Assembly: GCF_023716865.1 (NCBI RefSeq)
Contig: NZ_CP092417.1
Span: 598,001 to 662,000, forward strand
Source of the DNA: Endozoicomonas sp. SCSIO W0465
GTDB taxonomy: Bacteria; Pseudomonadota; Gammaproteobacteria; Pseudomonadales; Endozoicomonadaceae
Direction of reading: 5' to 3'
Length of the DNA stretch: 64,000 bases
Part shown: positions 46,326 through 54,008 of the stretch, piece after piece
How the letters are laid out: each line of letters starts with the position of its first letter
Numbering within the stretch: position 1 is the first letter of the stretch
Position numbers and translations under genes: made by a program
Notes under the pieces: generated by a model
What the model was told of the DNA's origin: nothing
Seen by the model: only the letters and a program-made list of their open reading frames with translations
Databases searched by the model: none

Positions 46326-46971
46326 TTACAAATAAGTAGAGGGCTTCGATACATTGTACAAATCATTAATGAAATCTCTTGTAAACAAACCTTTCTGAAT
46401 GCAGGCGCGAATAAGTGGTGTTATGGGTATACTCTCATGTTTGTATAGATCTAAAAGTTCAAAAGTATTATTGCAACGATTCACTCGACGCGCACCGAAT
46501 TGAGACATTAAAAGATCCAAATTTTTGCAGGCTTTAAATTTATCAAAATTGTTCAAGCCAAAGCTAATAAGCATAGATCTGATTTTATCCCTTTTTTCGA
46601 CTGATTTAAAACGGTAGCAAATCGTATCTCTGGGCCAGGACGCATATTCGTTATAAAGTCTGTCTTGCCATTCATACCAGGGCCACTCATCGGGGTCAGT
46701 GGGGTTTTGTGACGTGCGACTGATCGGCAGAAGCTCCGATGCAGACAATTTATAATGCTTTATAAGATATTTTTTGACCAGTGATTTGGCATAATCCTTC
46801 GGACGACAATTATCGTCCATAGCACCGCTTGAAATAATAGCATTAACCTGGCCAGTTACTGTTGTAAATCTCGCTCGTTGTTGCTGTTCTTTCCATTTCT
46901 GCCAGAACGGTATCATAAGATGGAGGAGCAGAGGGTAGTGCGGAACTATTGCTTATCGTTGGATTATACAT
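46326..46971 (-). pseudogene. Paralogue of the neighbouring 202-residue protein, frameshifted near its N-terminus
   Basis: The ATG at 46971 has AAGGTTGTCAA before it, the same leader as the next gene (AAGGTTTTCAA). It begins MYNPTISNSSALPSAPPSYD and then runs out of frame. The frame starting near 46916 carries the body (EQQQRARFTTVTGQVNAIIS to the end) that matches the paralogue: AIIS, NPTDPDEWPWYEW versus NPTAPDEWNWASW, ACIQKGLFTRDFINDLYN versus ECIQAGLFTEEFINNLYS. One frame change near 46900-46920 would join them. An ATG at 46916 could still give a 196-residue product. The lost N-terminus contains a PPSY (PPxY) motif. Confidence 0.6.
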
Positions 46972-47024
46972 TTGACAACCTTGTAGTAGATTTCGAGTCG
47001 ATGTTTCTGTGGTAGCGAAACGAT

Positions 47025-47633
47025 TCACATAGAGTACAAATTATTAATAAATTCTTCTGTGAACAGACCCGCCTGAATGCATTCGTGAATAAGTGGTGTT
47101 AGTGACAGTAATTGCTGATCAAGAAGGTTTGAAAGTTCAAACATATCATTACATCCTTCAAGTATGCCTTCACCAATTTTATTCTTTACATAAGACAGTT
47201 CTTTGCAGATTTTAAATCGATGGTCACAACCTAAAGCACTATTAAGTTCGATAATAATTTGATTTTTTTTCTCCCTTGATTTGTGAGCGTAGCCAGTCTC
47301 GCTTGATTTTGATGATTTGGGAACCTGCTCATAATGTTTACTTTCCCAGCTGGCCCAATTCCACTCATCGGGGGCTGTAGGATTTTGTGCAGTGGGACTG
47401 GTCGTTGAAAGTTGCGGTTTGGGTAATTGATAATAACATACAAAATAATCGGTCAGTAATCTGACAAAATCTTGCTTAGGACAATTACAGCGCATTGCTC
47501 TTTCTGAAATAATAGCTTCAACTTCGCTAATAGCAGTTGATAATTGCTTGTTCAATCTTTGATGTTGAATTTGTTTCATGGCAACAGCAAAGTTTGGAGA
47601 AACGGTTGATGGTGAGGTGCTTGAGTTAATCAT
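47025..47633 (-). CDS. Hypothetical helical protein, intact member of a tandem pair
   Basis: The 202 residues have no recognised domain. The N-terminal 20 are Ser/Thr/Pro-rich, then come helices with an AIISERAM segment, a conserved NPTAPDEWNWASWESKHYEQ block (about 90-110) and a C-terminal TPLIHECIQAGLFTEEFINNLY. Paired Cys (RCNCPKQDF, CCD-like CDHRFKICKEL) are present. The downstream neighbour is a clear but frameshifted copy, showing local duplication. An AAGGTTTTCAA leader precedes the ATG, and the same kind of leader precedes the split zinc-finger gene at 39377. The upstream neighbour is the sulfotransferase, 63 bp away on the same strand, so they may be co-transcribed. Confidence 0.65.
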   Translation of the reverse strand: MINSSTSPSTVSPNFAVAMKQIQHQRLNKQLSTAISEVEAIISERAMRCNCPKQDFVRLLTDYFVCYYQLPKPQLSTTSPTAQNPTAPDEWNWASWESKHYEQVPKSSKSSETGYAHKSREKKNQIIIELNSALGCDHRFKICKELSYVKNKIGEGILEGCNDMFELSNLLDQQLLSLTPLIHECIQAGLFTEEFINNLYSM

Positions 47634-47696
47634 TTGAAAACCTTTTATTTTAGTAAAAGTCCGAAACCAGGCAGTGAAAATTACGCCTGTAAACGC

Positions 47697-48662
47697 CTAA
47701 AGCTGTCGAACACGAATCAGTGAACCATCTGTTTTGCGGTTGTGCTCCTCAATTTCATGGTCGGTTAGTCTTTTCCATGCTTTAGTCGTTAACATGTCTG
47801 GAGGTAAGGTTAAGTAGGGGGCTTCTTCATTGTTACCCGCTGGTAGTTCGGTAACATGGCGCTCCTTGAATAACGCCCACTGGTTAACGACATGATTATA
47901 AAGCCGGATATCAAAGTGATTGCGCTCCGTTAAAACAGACTTAAGGTGTTCCGGCGGGGATTTCTCATCGTAAAGCTTATCGCCCGTTACCTGAAAGCGA
48001 GCAGTTGCCACTTTTTTCTCGCCATACAGTGAACCCACCAGTGCCGTTACCGAATTGGCAGCCTCTGTCGGTGCGACAAACAGAAAGTCGTTCTCTATCC
48101 TTGTGGTCGCTTCCTGCCAGGTTTTTTCTGAGCATTCACCATTCATATAATGTTTCCCGGCAATCAGCCGGGTTTGTAAATTATCAATCATGGTAGCACT
48201 GGCATAAGTTTCAACATCTTCTTTGGCAAGGTAACCCCGTTGGTAATCAAAATTAATGGAGGATATGGCTCTTTCAACCGGCTCCCGAACCAAGGCGATG
48301 TATCGTCCTTTAAAACCACCATCTGCTATCAGGCCGGTTGGCATATGACCGCTGATAAATCGAGGTGGATTCTGTGCTGCAAGGGTTTGAAGCGCTTCCC
48401 GGGAGGGATAACCGCCCATGGCGCCCATTTTGAAAAGATTTGGGGAAACCCCTTCTTGTCGCTTAACAGGGAAGCGATGATTAAATACCTTTCCAGAATC
48501 CCTGCTGATGGCTTTCATCAGATAATCAATGTTGGTGCCACCGGTTTTAGGAATATGGGCAAAAACGATATCTTCTTTCCCGGCGTTTCGTATTTCATCG
48601 GAGACATCCACACTGTTAAGCCGGGTAATCGTTGCTGAAACGTACGATGTGTTTGCTTGCAT
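47697..48662 (-). CDS. Sulfotransferase, family 2-like (eukaryotic carbohydrate sulfotransferase type)
   Basis: The 321-residue enzyme is predicted to transfer sulfate from PAPS to a sugar or other acceptor. The 5'-phosphosulfate loop is FAHIPKTGGTN (about 34-44), and the 3'-phosphate motif is IALVREPVERAISSINFDYQ with conserved Arg and Ser. Both match heparan-sulfate 2-O/dermatan-type sulfotransferases. No signal peptide is present, unlike the Golgi enzymes. AGGTGAT precedes the ATG. It heads a same-strand cluster of unknown proteins; modification of a bacterial surface glycan or of a host molecule are both possible. Confidence 0.8.
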   Translation of the reverse strand: MQANTSYVSATITRLNSVDVSDEIRNAGKEDIVFAHIPKTGGTNIDYLMKAISRDSGKVFNHRFPVKRQEGVSPNLFKMGAMGGYPSREALQTLAAQNPPRFISGHMPTGLIADGGFKGRYIALVREPVERAISSINFDYQRGYLAKEDVETYASATMIDNLQTRLIAGKHYMNGECSEKTWQEATTRIENDFLFVAPTEAANSVTALVGSLYGEKKVATARFQVTGDKLYDEKSPPEHLKSVLTERNHFDIRLYNHVVNQWALFKERHVTELPAGNNEEAPYLTLPPDMLTTKAWKRLTDHEIEEHNRKTDGSLIRVRQL

Positions 48663-48782
48663 TATCTAATCACCTCAAGGGGCATGACTTCATAGATTCC
48701 AAACCGGACTCCAAACCAGCTCCCAAAACATCTTTGACCCTGTTTATGACAATAATGTTCCTTAACTTTTTAGTGATGAGCT

Positions 48783-49514
48783 ATGATGCGGGCCGATCAT
48801 AATGCCTGGAGTCCGGACATGAGCTCAGATATGCAACGCCTCAACGATGAAAACAGCTTGTATGGGCGCATGAAAGCAGCCTGCCAGGAGGACTGGCATG
48901 ACTACTGTCATCACCCATTTGTTCAGGGAATTGCTGATGGCACACTGCCTCTGGCCTGTTTTCGCCACTACCTTCAGCAGGACTATCTGTTTCTGATTCA
49001 CTTTGCCAGGGCCTACTCACTGGCGGTTTACAAGTCCGATAATCTGGACGATATGCGTTCGGCATCGGCCTCTGTCAGCGGTATCCTGGGCGAGATGACA
49101 CTGCACCTGTCCTATTGCCGGGAGTGGGGGCTGACAGAAAAGGATGTGGTCAGCCTGCCGGAAGCCCGGGCCAATATGGCTTATACCCGCTACGTGCTGG
49201 AACGGGGAATGGCCGGTGATATTCTGGATTTATACACGGCGTTATCGCCCTGTGCCGTTGGTTATGCGGAAATCGGCCATCGTTTGAAGCACGATCCCAA
49301 TACCCTCAAAGAGGGCAACCCCTACTGGGCCTGGATCGAAGCCTACGGTGGTGAAGCGTTTCTGGAAGGTGCCAGAAAGCAGGTCCAGCGGCTGGATCAT
49401 CTGGCCCAGTCCCGTTATAACGCTGCCCGGATGGATTCACTCTGCCAGACGTTCCGGGCAGCCACCCGGCTGGAAATCGGGTTCTGGCAGATGGGGCTGG
49501 ATTGCTCGTTTTAA
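48783..49514 (+). CDS. tenA: TenA-family aminopyrimidine aminohydrolase (thiaminase II)
   Basis: This 243-residue cytosolic helical enzyme of thiamine salvage hydrolyses aminopyrimidines to HMP. Family features are HHPFVQGIADGTLPLACFRHYLQQDYLFL, the active-site Cys in LSPCAVGYAEIG, the substrate Tyr residues and the late Glu in RLEIGFWQMGL. The first 16-20 residues precede the family start; an in-frame ATG at 48819 or 48831 may be used instead. No other thi gene is adjacent and I see no TPP riboswitch in the short upstream region. Confidence 0.9.
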   Translation: MMRADHNAWSPDMSSDMQRLNDENSLYGRMKAACQEDWHDYCHHPFVQGIADGTLPLACFRHYLQQDYLFLIHFARAYSLAVYKSDNLDDMRSASASVSGILGEMTLHLSYCREWGLTEKDVVSLPEARANMAYTRYVLERGMAGDILDLYTALSPCAVGYAEIGHRLKHDPNTLKEGNPYWAWIEAYGGEAFLEGARKQVQRLDHLAQSRYNAARMDSLCQTFRAATRLEIGFWQMGLDCSF

Positions 49515-49597
49515 CGTCCGGTGGCGGTTTGTATTTCTCTGCTATCCTAAGCCCTCGAACAACAATTCATAACCTATAACTCATAACCCGTAAAGGC

Positions 49598-49888
49598 ATG
49601 CGTATGAATCTTGAATCGAGAGTTGAGAAACTGGAGATGGGGCAGGAAGCACTTAATCACGCCTTTCGCGATCTGGCAAATGTCGTCAGTGCCACCCATG
49701 AAGTGGTTGCTCTTATTCTCAAAGAGCAGCAGGACACCCGTAAAGAGCTGAATGAGTTCAAGGGGGAAGTCAAGGCCCAGTTCCGGCAGATTGACCAGCG
49801 CTTTGATCAGCAGGACAAGCGCTTTGACAAGATTGAAGAAATTCTGATCCAGATCATCGGTCGCCTTCCTGACCAGCCCGCCATCTAA
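49598..49888 (+). CDS. Short coiled-coil protein
   Basis: The 96 residues are almost entirely alpha-helical. Heptads run from LESRVEKLEMGQEAL to VKAQFRQIDQRFDQQDKRFDKIEEILIQIIGRL, with the QIDQRFDQQDKRFDKI part strongly coiled-coil. There is no membrane segment. The start could be Met1 or Met3. Similar small proteins are common next to repeats and are of unknown function. Confidence 0.65.
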   Translation: MRMNLESRVEKLEMGQEALNHAFRDLANVVSATHEVVALILKEQQDTRKELNEFKGEVKAQFRQIDQRFDQQDKRFDKIEEILIQIIGRLPDQPAI

Positions 49889-50030
49889 ACCGGTTCCCGT
49901 TCCTGTGGTTCTCCATAGGAACGACAACACGCTTTTTCTCGTTTTCAGGCATTCCCGCCGCATCTACCTGGCTGGGAGTTTCGGGCACGCATTCCCACGG
50001 GGGAGAGGGTGTCGAAAAACTCTCCGGACA

Positions 50031-50180
50031 CCTCGTTCCCACGCTCCGCGTGGGAATGCATGCGGATCTGGCAGCATGAGAAAGAGCCACTGCCTGGTAG
50101 GGTTTTCGGGGGCTCCATGCGAGTATGGTAATTGTGGCGGGATCGGTATGCATTCCCACGCAGAGCATGGGAACGAGATG
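50031..50180. repeat. 150-bp MITE-like element, copy 1
   Basis: The ends are CCTCGTTCCCACGC...GGGAATGCAT and its near-perfect inverted copy ATGCATTCCC...GGGAACGAG, about 30 bases each. Each end itself folds as a hairpin. The centre (CGGATCTGGCAGCATGAG...) is shared with copy 2 at 53798-53947 with few differences. It encodes no protein. Confidence 0.85.
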
Positions 50181-50278
50181 TTCAGAGTGTCCGCAGGGTT
50201 TTGCGACAACCTCGGGACCGTGGGAACGAGTCTTCTCAGGAAAGCCCGGATTCAGCTTTTGCTTTGATTATTTCTGGG

Positions 50279-50292
50279 TTGATATACATCAA
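50279..50292. promoter_or_regulatory. Perfect FNR/Anr-type palindrome TTGATATACATCAA
   Basis: The site matches TTGAT-N4-ATCAA exactly. It lies 373 bp before the porin start codon, with no gene between, so it may control porin transcription by oxygen if the promoter is far upstream. Chance occurrence cannot be excluded. Confidence 0.45.
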
Positions 50293-50664
50293 TGGAATGT
50301 AAATTTTCATCAACCGGGAATATCAAACTCAATTGATTGTTTCGGTATCTACCTACCTTGTTGTCTGGGTATTTTAGATTGTGCCCTTCGTTGCAGTTTA
50401 TTTCCTTCCCTTATTAATCAAGGCCTTTATTCCTGGTTTTGATTATTTGTTATCACATTCTGATTAATATTTACCCTATTTGCAGGAGAAAAAGTCATAA
50501 GCAGATTCAATTATTTAATGTGACCTTAGTACAAACACTCTTGAATAATTGCCTCCAAATTAAGTCGCTCGCATCGGTGAGGGGCTTCTGCCCTATGCCA
50601 TGCATAAGAAGAAAGGCGACAGCAAAAAGCACACACATCACACACAATTTCAGGAGTGAACTCC

Positions 50665-51714
50665 ATGCAAAAGAAAATTCTTGCAGCTGTTGTTGCTTCC
50701 GTCATGGCTGGTCAGGCTATGGCTGTTACTGTTATCGACAACGGCACTGACAAAGTGACCATCGGTGGTCACGTTGGTATGCGTTATGTTGACCAGACTG
50801 ATGGCAAATCTGAAGGCGACAGCAGCCGTATCAACTTTGGCTTCGAACACAAGCTGACTGAAGCGACTACTGCTTTTGCCAAAGCTGAGTGGGGCTTCGA
50901 CGTGACTGATACTGACGGAGACGTTTTCAGTAACCGTCTGGGTTACCTGGGTGCTAAGAACGACCAGTTCGGTTCTATCTCTTACGGTAAGCAGTGGTCT
51001 ACTTACTACACAGTTGCTGGCTGGACTGATGTACTGGCTACTACTGGTGGTAACACTATTGGTACTTACTCTAGATTCGGTGACGCTCTGGGTACAGCCC
51101 GTGCTGACGACGCTATTCAGTACAACCACAGCATCATGGGTCTGAATATCTCTGCTCAGGCACAGCTGGGTGAGAGAGAAGTTATTGATAGTAAAGCAGC
51201 GGTGGATTTTGGTACTCGTGATAGCTCTTACGCTATTGCCGCCAGCTATGATCTGCCAATGGGTCTGAGCTTTGGTGCTGCTTATAACCAGGCCGAAGTC
51301 AAAGACCTGAAGCCTGTGGTTTATGGTTCTGACAAACTGAAAGCAAAGTCTGCTGTTATCGGTGCCAAGTTCGAAGCTGACAAGATCTATGCTGCTTTCA
51401 CCTACGCAGAGCTGCGCAATCTGGATGATAAAGATTATCTGGGCTTTGTTAAAGAAGCTCAAGGTATGGAACTGTACGCCAGCTATCAGCTGAACGAGAT
51501 GTTCAAAGTTGGTGGTGGTTACAACCAGCTGAAGGATGAGTCTAACTCTGCAGTAGCCAACAAGGGTGAAATCAAGTACATCCCAGTTGAAGTTGTTTAC
51601 ACTCAGGGCCCAGTTCAGCTGTCCGGTACTTATGAGTTCCAGGACAGCGTAATAGCTGGCACTACTGAGAGTGTTGATGACAAGCTGATCCTGCAAGCTC
51701 GTTACTACTTCTAA
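50665..51714 (+). CDS. Outer-membrane general porin (Gram-negative porin family)
   Basis: The mature 16-strand-type trimeric porin lets small hydrophilic solutes cross the outer membrane. The start at 50665 is chosen because AGGAG stands 8 bases upstream and gives a clean signal peptide (MQKKILAAVVASVMAGQAMA, then VTVIDNG). The remainder, about 329 residues, alternates polar and hydrophobic residues as in beta barrels. It has GGHVGMRYVDQTDG at the first strand and GSISYGKQWS in the region before loop 3, and ends LILQARYYF with the terminal Phe needed for BAM recognition. The gene stands alone; codon use (many GCT, GGT) suggests high expression. Confidence 0.92.
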   Translation: MQKKILAAVVASVMAGQAMAVTVIDNGTDKVTIGGHVGMRYVDQTDGKSEGDSSRINFGFEHKLTEATTAFAKAEWGFDVTDTDGDVFSNRLGYLGAKNDQFGSISYGKQWSTYYTVAGWTDVLATTGGNTIGTYSRFGDALGTARADDAIQYNHSIMGLNISAQAQLGEREVIDSKAAVDFGTRDSSYAIAASYDLPMGLSFGAAYNQAEVKDLKPVVYGSDKLKAKSAVIGAKFEADKIYAAFTYAELRNLDDKDYLGFVKEAQGMELYASYQLNEMFKVGGGYNQLKDESNSAVANKGEIKYIPVEVVYTQGPVQLSGTYEFQDSVIAGTTESVDDKLILQARYYF

Positions 51715-51719
51715 TATTG

Positions 51720-52011
51720 CCTCGTTCCCACGGTCCTCCGTGGGAATGCATACTCTGTCTATCAGCAGACTCCATTCCTTTCCATTATCTTTCCTTGAAG
51801 GCACGCATCTGCCATTTGATACTCGTTCCATCCCTCAATGTTGCGCTGTTGGTTCCGTCGCCGTACCTCGTTCCCACGGTCCTCCGTGGGAATGCATACT
51901 CTATCTATCAGCAGACTCCATTCCTTTCCATTATCTTTCCTTGAAGGCACGCATCTGCCATTTGATACTCGTTCCATCCCTCAATGTTGCGCTGTTGGTT
52001 CCGTCGCCGTT
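51720..52011. repeat. 146-bp unit in tandem duplicate, downstream of the porin gene
   Basis: Units at 51720-51865 and 51866-52011 are almost identical. Each starts with a CGTTCCCACGG...CCGTGGGAATGCATAC hairpin, followed by a fragment of a DUF29-type gene on the minus strand (KWQMRAFKE, as in the DUF29 protein at 55800). The hairpin may serve as porin terminator, though no T-run follows. The remaining bases to 52157 hold no gene. Confidence 0.88.
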
Positions 52012-52157
52012 GTTGTTGGTTATGGTGACGACGGTCCTGGCTCCTTCGGGAATCAGCGATTTGAATTGCTGCCAGATGTTGGTGGTGGCCATATCATCCC
52101 TTATGCAACATAGGTTTTGATGTGCCATCACTTGACACATCAAGTTCCCTGATATTT

Positions 52158-53699
52158 TCATGAAAAGTATTTTATAAGCCTGTTATAGGCTGCATCCAGC
52201 GCCTGAAACTTCTCAACGTCACCCCCCTTATCAGGATGATGTTGTAAGGCCAGGCGACGATAAGCTTTTTTCAGTTCGTTACTACCTGGTTCGCTCTCTC
52301 TATCCAAGCCAAGCACAACCAAATCATCAGGATCATAGCTATGTACTTTTTCTCCCTCAAGGCCCGCATCCCATCCCCACCATTCAGGTGGATTCTCAAT
52401 GAGGTACTCAAAAGCTTCACTATAGGAGCGTCGCTTGTGATCAGATTTCACATCATTTTTTTCTTCAAGCATTCTAAGTTTTTCAACATAGGCTTCATTC
52501 AATTGATCTCGTGTATATGCTTTATTCTTATAATTCAATCCCAGTACTTTAAGACAGTTCACTAATTTTGAGCCGTCAAATGTTACTTCCGCATATACAT
52601 CTTGTTTGATGCCCAATAATTCTCTGTATGTATCTCCCAAAACCGTTCCTTGTGCATAATTTTTACTATTTTTGGGGTCATGAAGAAATTCTTCAGCACC
52701 AGAGATACCAGTGCTTGATATTATTTCAGCTAACCTTTTCTCAGCGTAAACTTTAATTACCGCTATTCGAGATAAATCATCATTCTGAAAGCCATTTTTT
52801 TTAGTTAGCTCACTAAAAGCCAGTTTTTTTACTTCAGAAGAAGACATTAGTTTAATAATATCTAACCAGTTATCACTACTGGTTAAATGGATAACATCTT
52901 TGGCTTCGACTATTTTCGAGAAGGCACTTCTAGCCTCAACACCTAACAGCTTATTTGGCTGGTAATTCATGTTTTTATTAATGTATTTTACTGCACCTTC
53001 AACACCTTTTGAATCAACAAGCTCTGCCATTCTTTTTTTGGCATAAGCTTTTACACTCATGACTCGAACAGGATCGGTATCCTTAAACCCATTTGTATTA
53101 GATATTATATTGAACGCCAGTTTTTTTAACTCACCAATACCGAGTGTATTAATTAAATCTTTCCAGCCTTCTTTATCAATAGGATTCCCTTGTTTATCAA
53201 AAAAATCTCCAAACCTGTTCCAAACATCATCAGCAGTTAAAGTATATCGAGGTGGCAGCGGTGGTGGATTCTCATCATCAAGTGAATCAACGTCAGAGGA
53301 ATCACTAACTATCCCACTGTCTTTGCTTTCCGCACGCTTGATTTTAGTAGACTTGGCATAAATAGGCTCAGGAGCAGACTTACAAGTAACTTGCTCATAC
53401 TGAGACAGCACAGAAAGAACATCTGTTACAGTAATTTTCTTTCTATCCTTCAGTGATATTGCAGGCTTGACACCATTACTACGTATTTCACTCTCTAAAT
53501 CATGCAGATACTGTTTTATATCTCCGTTCGGTTTTTTTACATGATGTTGTTTCAATTGTGCTTTTGTTGTGAAAGTGCCCTCGTGTAGTTCCAATTGGTC
53601 ATCTTTACCAATGGCCCCCAGGTTGACTAATTTTGCTAACCCTTGGGTCAACGATGTCCCTGATGATGAGTTCATTTCCGATGCCTCAATATTTTTCAT
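52158..53699 (-). CDS. Unknown protein with C-terminal J-domain, internal helical repeats and a Pro-rich motif
   Basis: The 513 residues end with a J-domain (about 455-513: LVVLGLDRE...LKKAYRRLALQHHPDKGGDVEKFQALDAAYNRL) containing the HPD triad needed to stimulate an Hsp70 ATPase. A domain at about 179-240 is repeated at about 278-339 (ELKKLAFNIISNTNGF... versus EVKKLAFSELTKKNGF..., each followed by a KAYAKKRMAEL-like helix). PPPLPPRY at 145-152 fits a class II SH3 ligand (P-x-x-P-x-R). DnaJ itself has the J-domain first, so this is not a housekeeping chaperone. There is no signal peptide. It is AT-richer than the core genes. Possibly a host-directed co-chaperone, but this is inference. Confidence 0.75.
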   Translation of the reverse strand: MKNIEASEMNSSSGTSLTQGLAKLVNLGAIGKDDQLELHEGTFTTKAQLKQHHVKKPNGDIKQYLHDLESEIRSNGVKPAISLKDRKKITVTDVLSVLSQYEQVTCKSAPEPIYAKSTKIKRAESKDSGIVSDSSDVDSLDDENPPPLPPRYTLTADDVWNRFGDFFDKQGNPIDKEGWKDLINTLGIGELKKLAFNIISNTNGFKDTDPVRVMSVKAYAKKRMAELVDSKGVEGAVKYINKNMNYQPNKLLGVEARSAFSKIVEAKDVIHLTSSDNWLDIIKLMSSSEVKKLAFSELTKKNGFQNDDLSRIAVIKVYAEKRLAEIISSTGISGAEEFLHDPKNSKNYAQGTVLGDTYRELLGIKQDVYAEVTFDGSKLVNCLKVLGLNYKNKAYTRDQLNEAYVEKLRMLEEKNDVKSDHKRRSYSEAFEYLIENPPEWWGWDAGLEGEKVHSYDPDDLVVLGLDRESEPGSNELKKAYRRLALQHHPDKGGDVEKFQALDAAYNRLIKYFS

Positions 53700-53797
53700 T
53701 TGGTATATTATTATTCGGACAATTTATAATAAAATTCATACATATGTGTAATACACCGATTTACCTCGTTCCCACGGTCCTGAGGCTGTCGCAAAAC

Positions 53798-53947
53798 CCT
53801 CGTTCCCACGCTCCGCGTGGGAATGCATACGGATCTGGCAGCATGAGAAAGAGCTACTGCCTGGCAGGGTTTTCGGGGGCTTCATGCGAGTATGGTATTT
53901 GTGGCGGGATCGGTATGCATTCCCACGCAGAGCGTGGGAACGAGATG
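53798..53947. repeat. 150-bp MITE-like element, copy 2, with flanking half-copies
   Basis: It has the same ends and length as the copy at 50031-50180. Half-copies of the terminal hairpin stand on both sides (53764 onward and about 53990-54008). The right half-copy is the insertion site of the group II intron. The rest of 53700-54008 has no gene and includes the upstream region of the J-domain gene. Confidence 0.85.
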
Positions 53948-54008
53948 TCCGGAGTGTTCGGAGTGTTCGGAGGGTTTTGCGACACCCTCTCCTCCGTGGG
54001 AATGCATA

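Larger units (their letters stand above)
49889..50664. other. Repeat-rich intergenic region upstream of the porin gene
   Basis: It contains fragments of the CGTTCCCACG-type hairpin repeat at about 49990 and 50211-50230, a full 150-bp MITE (50031-50180), and an FNR-type palindrome (50279-50292). A long AT-rich stretch leads to the porin ribosome binding site. No gene is supported. Confidence 0.6.

Noticed and set aside
50650..51831. 393-codon minus-strand frame
   Set aside because: It is antisense to the porin gene, whose signal peptide, barrel pattern and terminal Phe are unmistakable.
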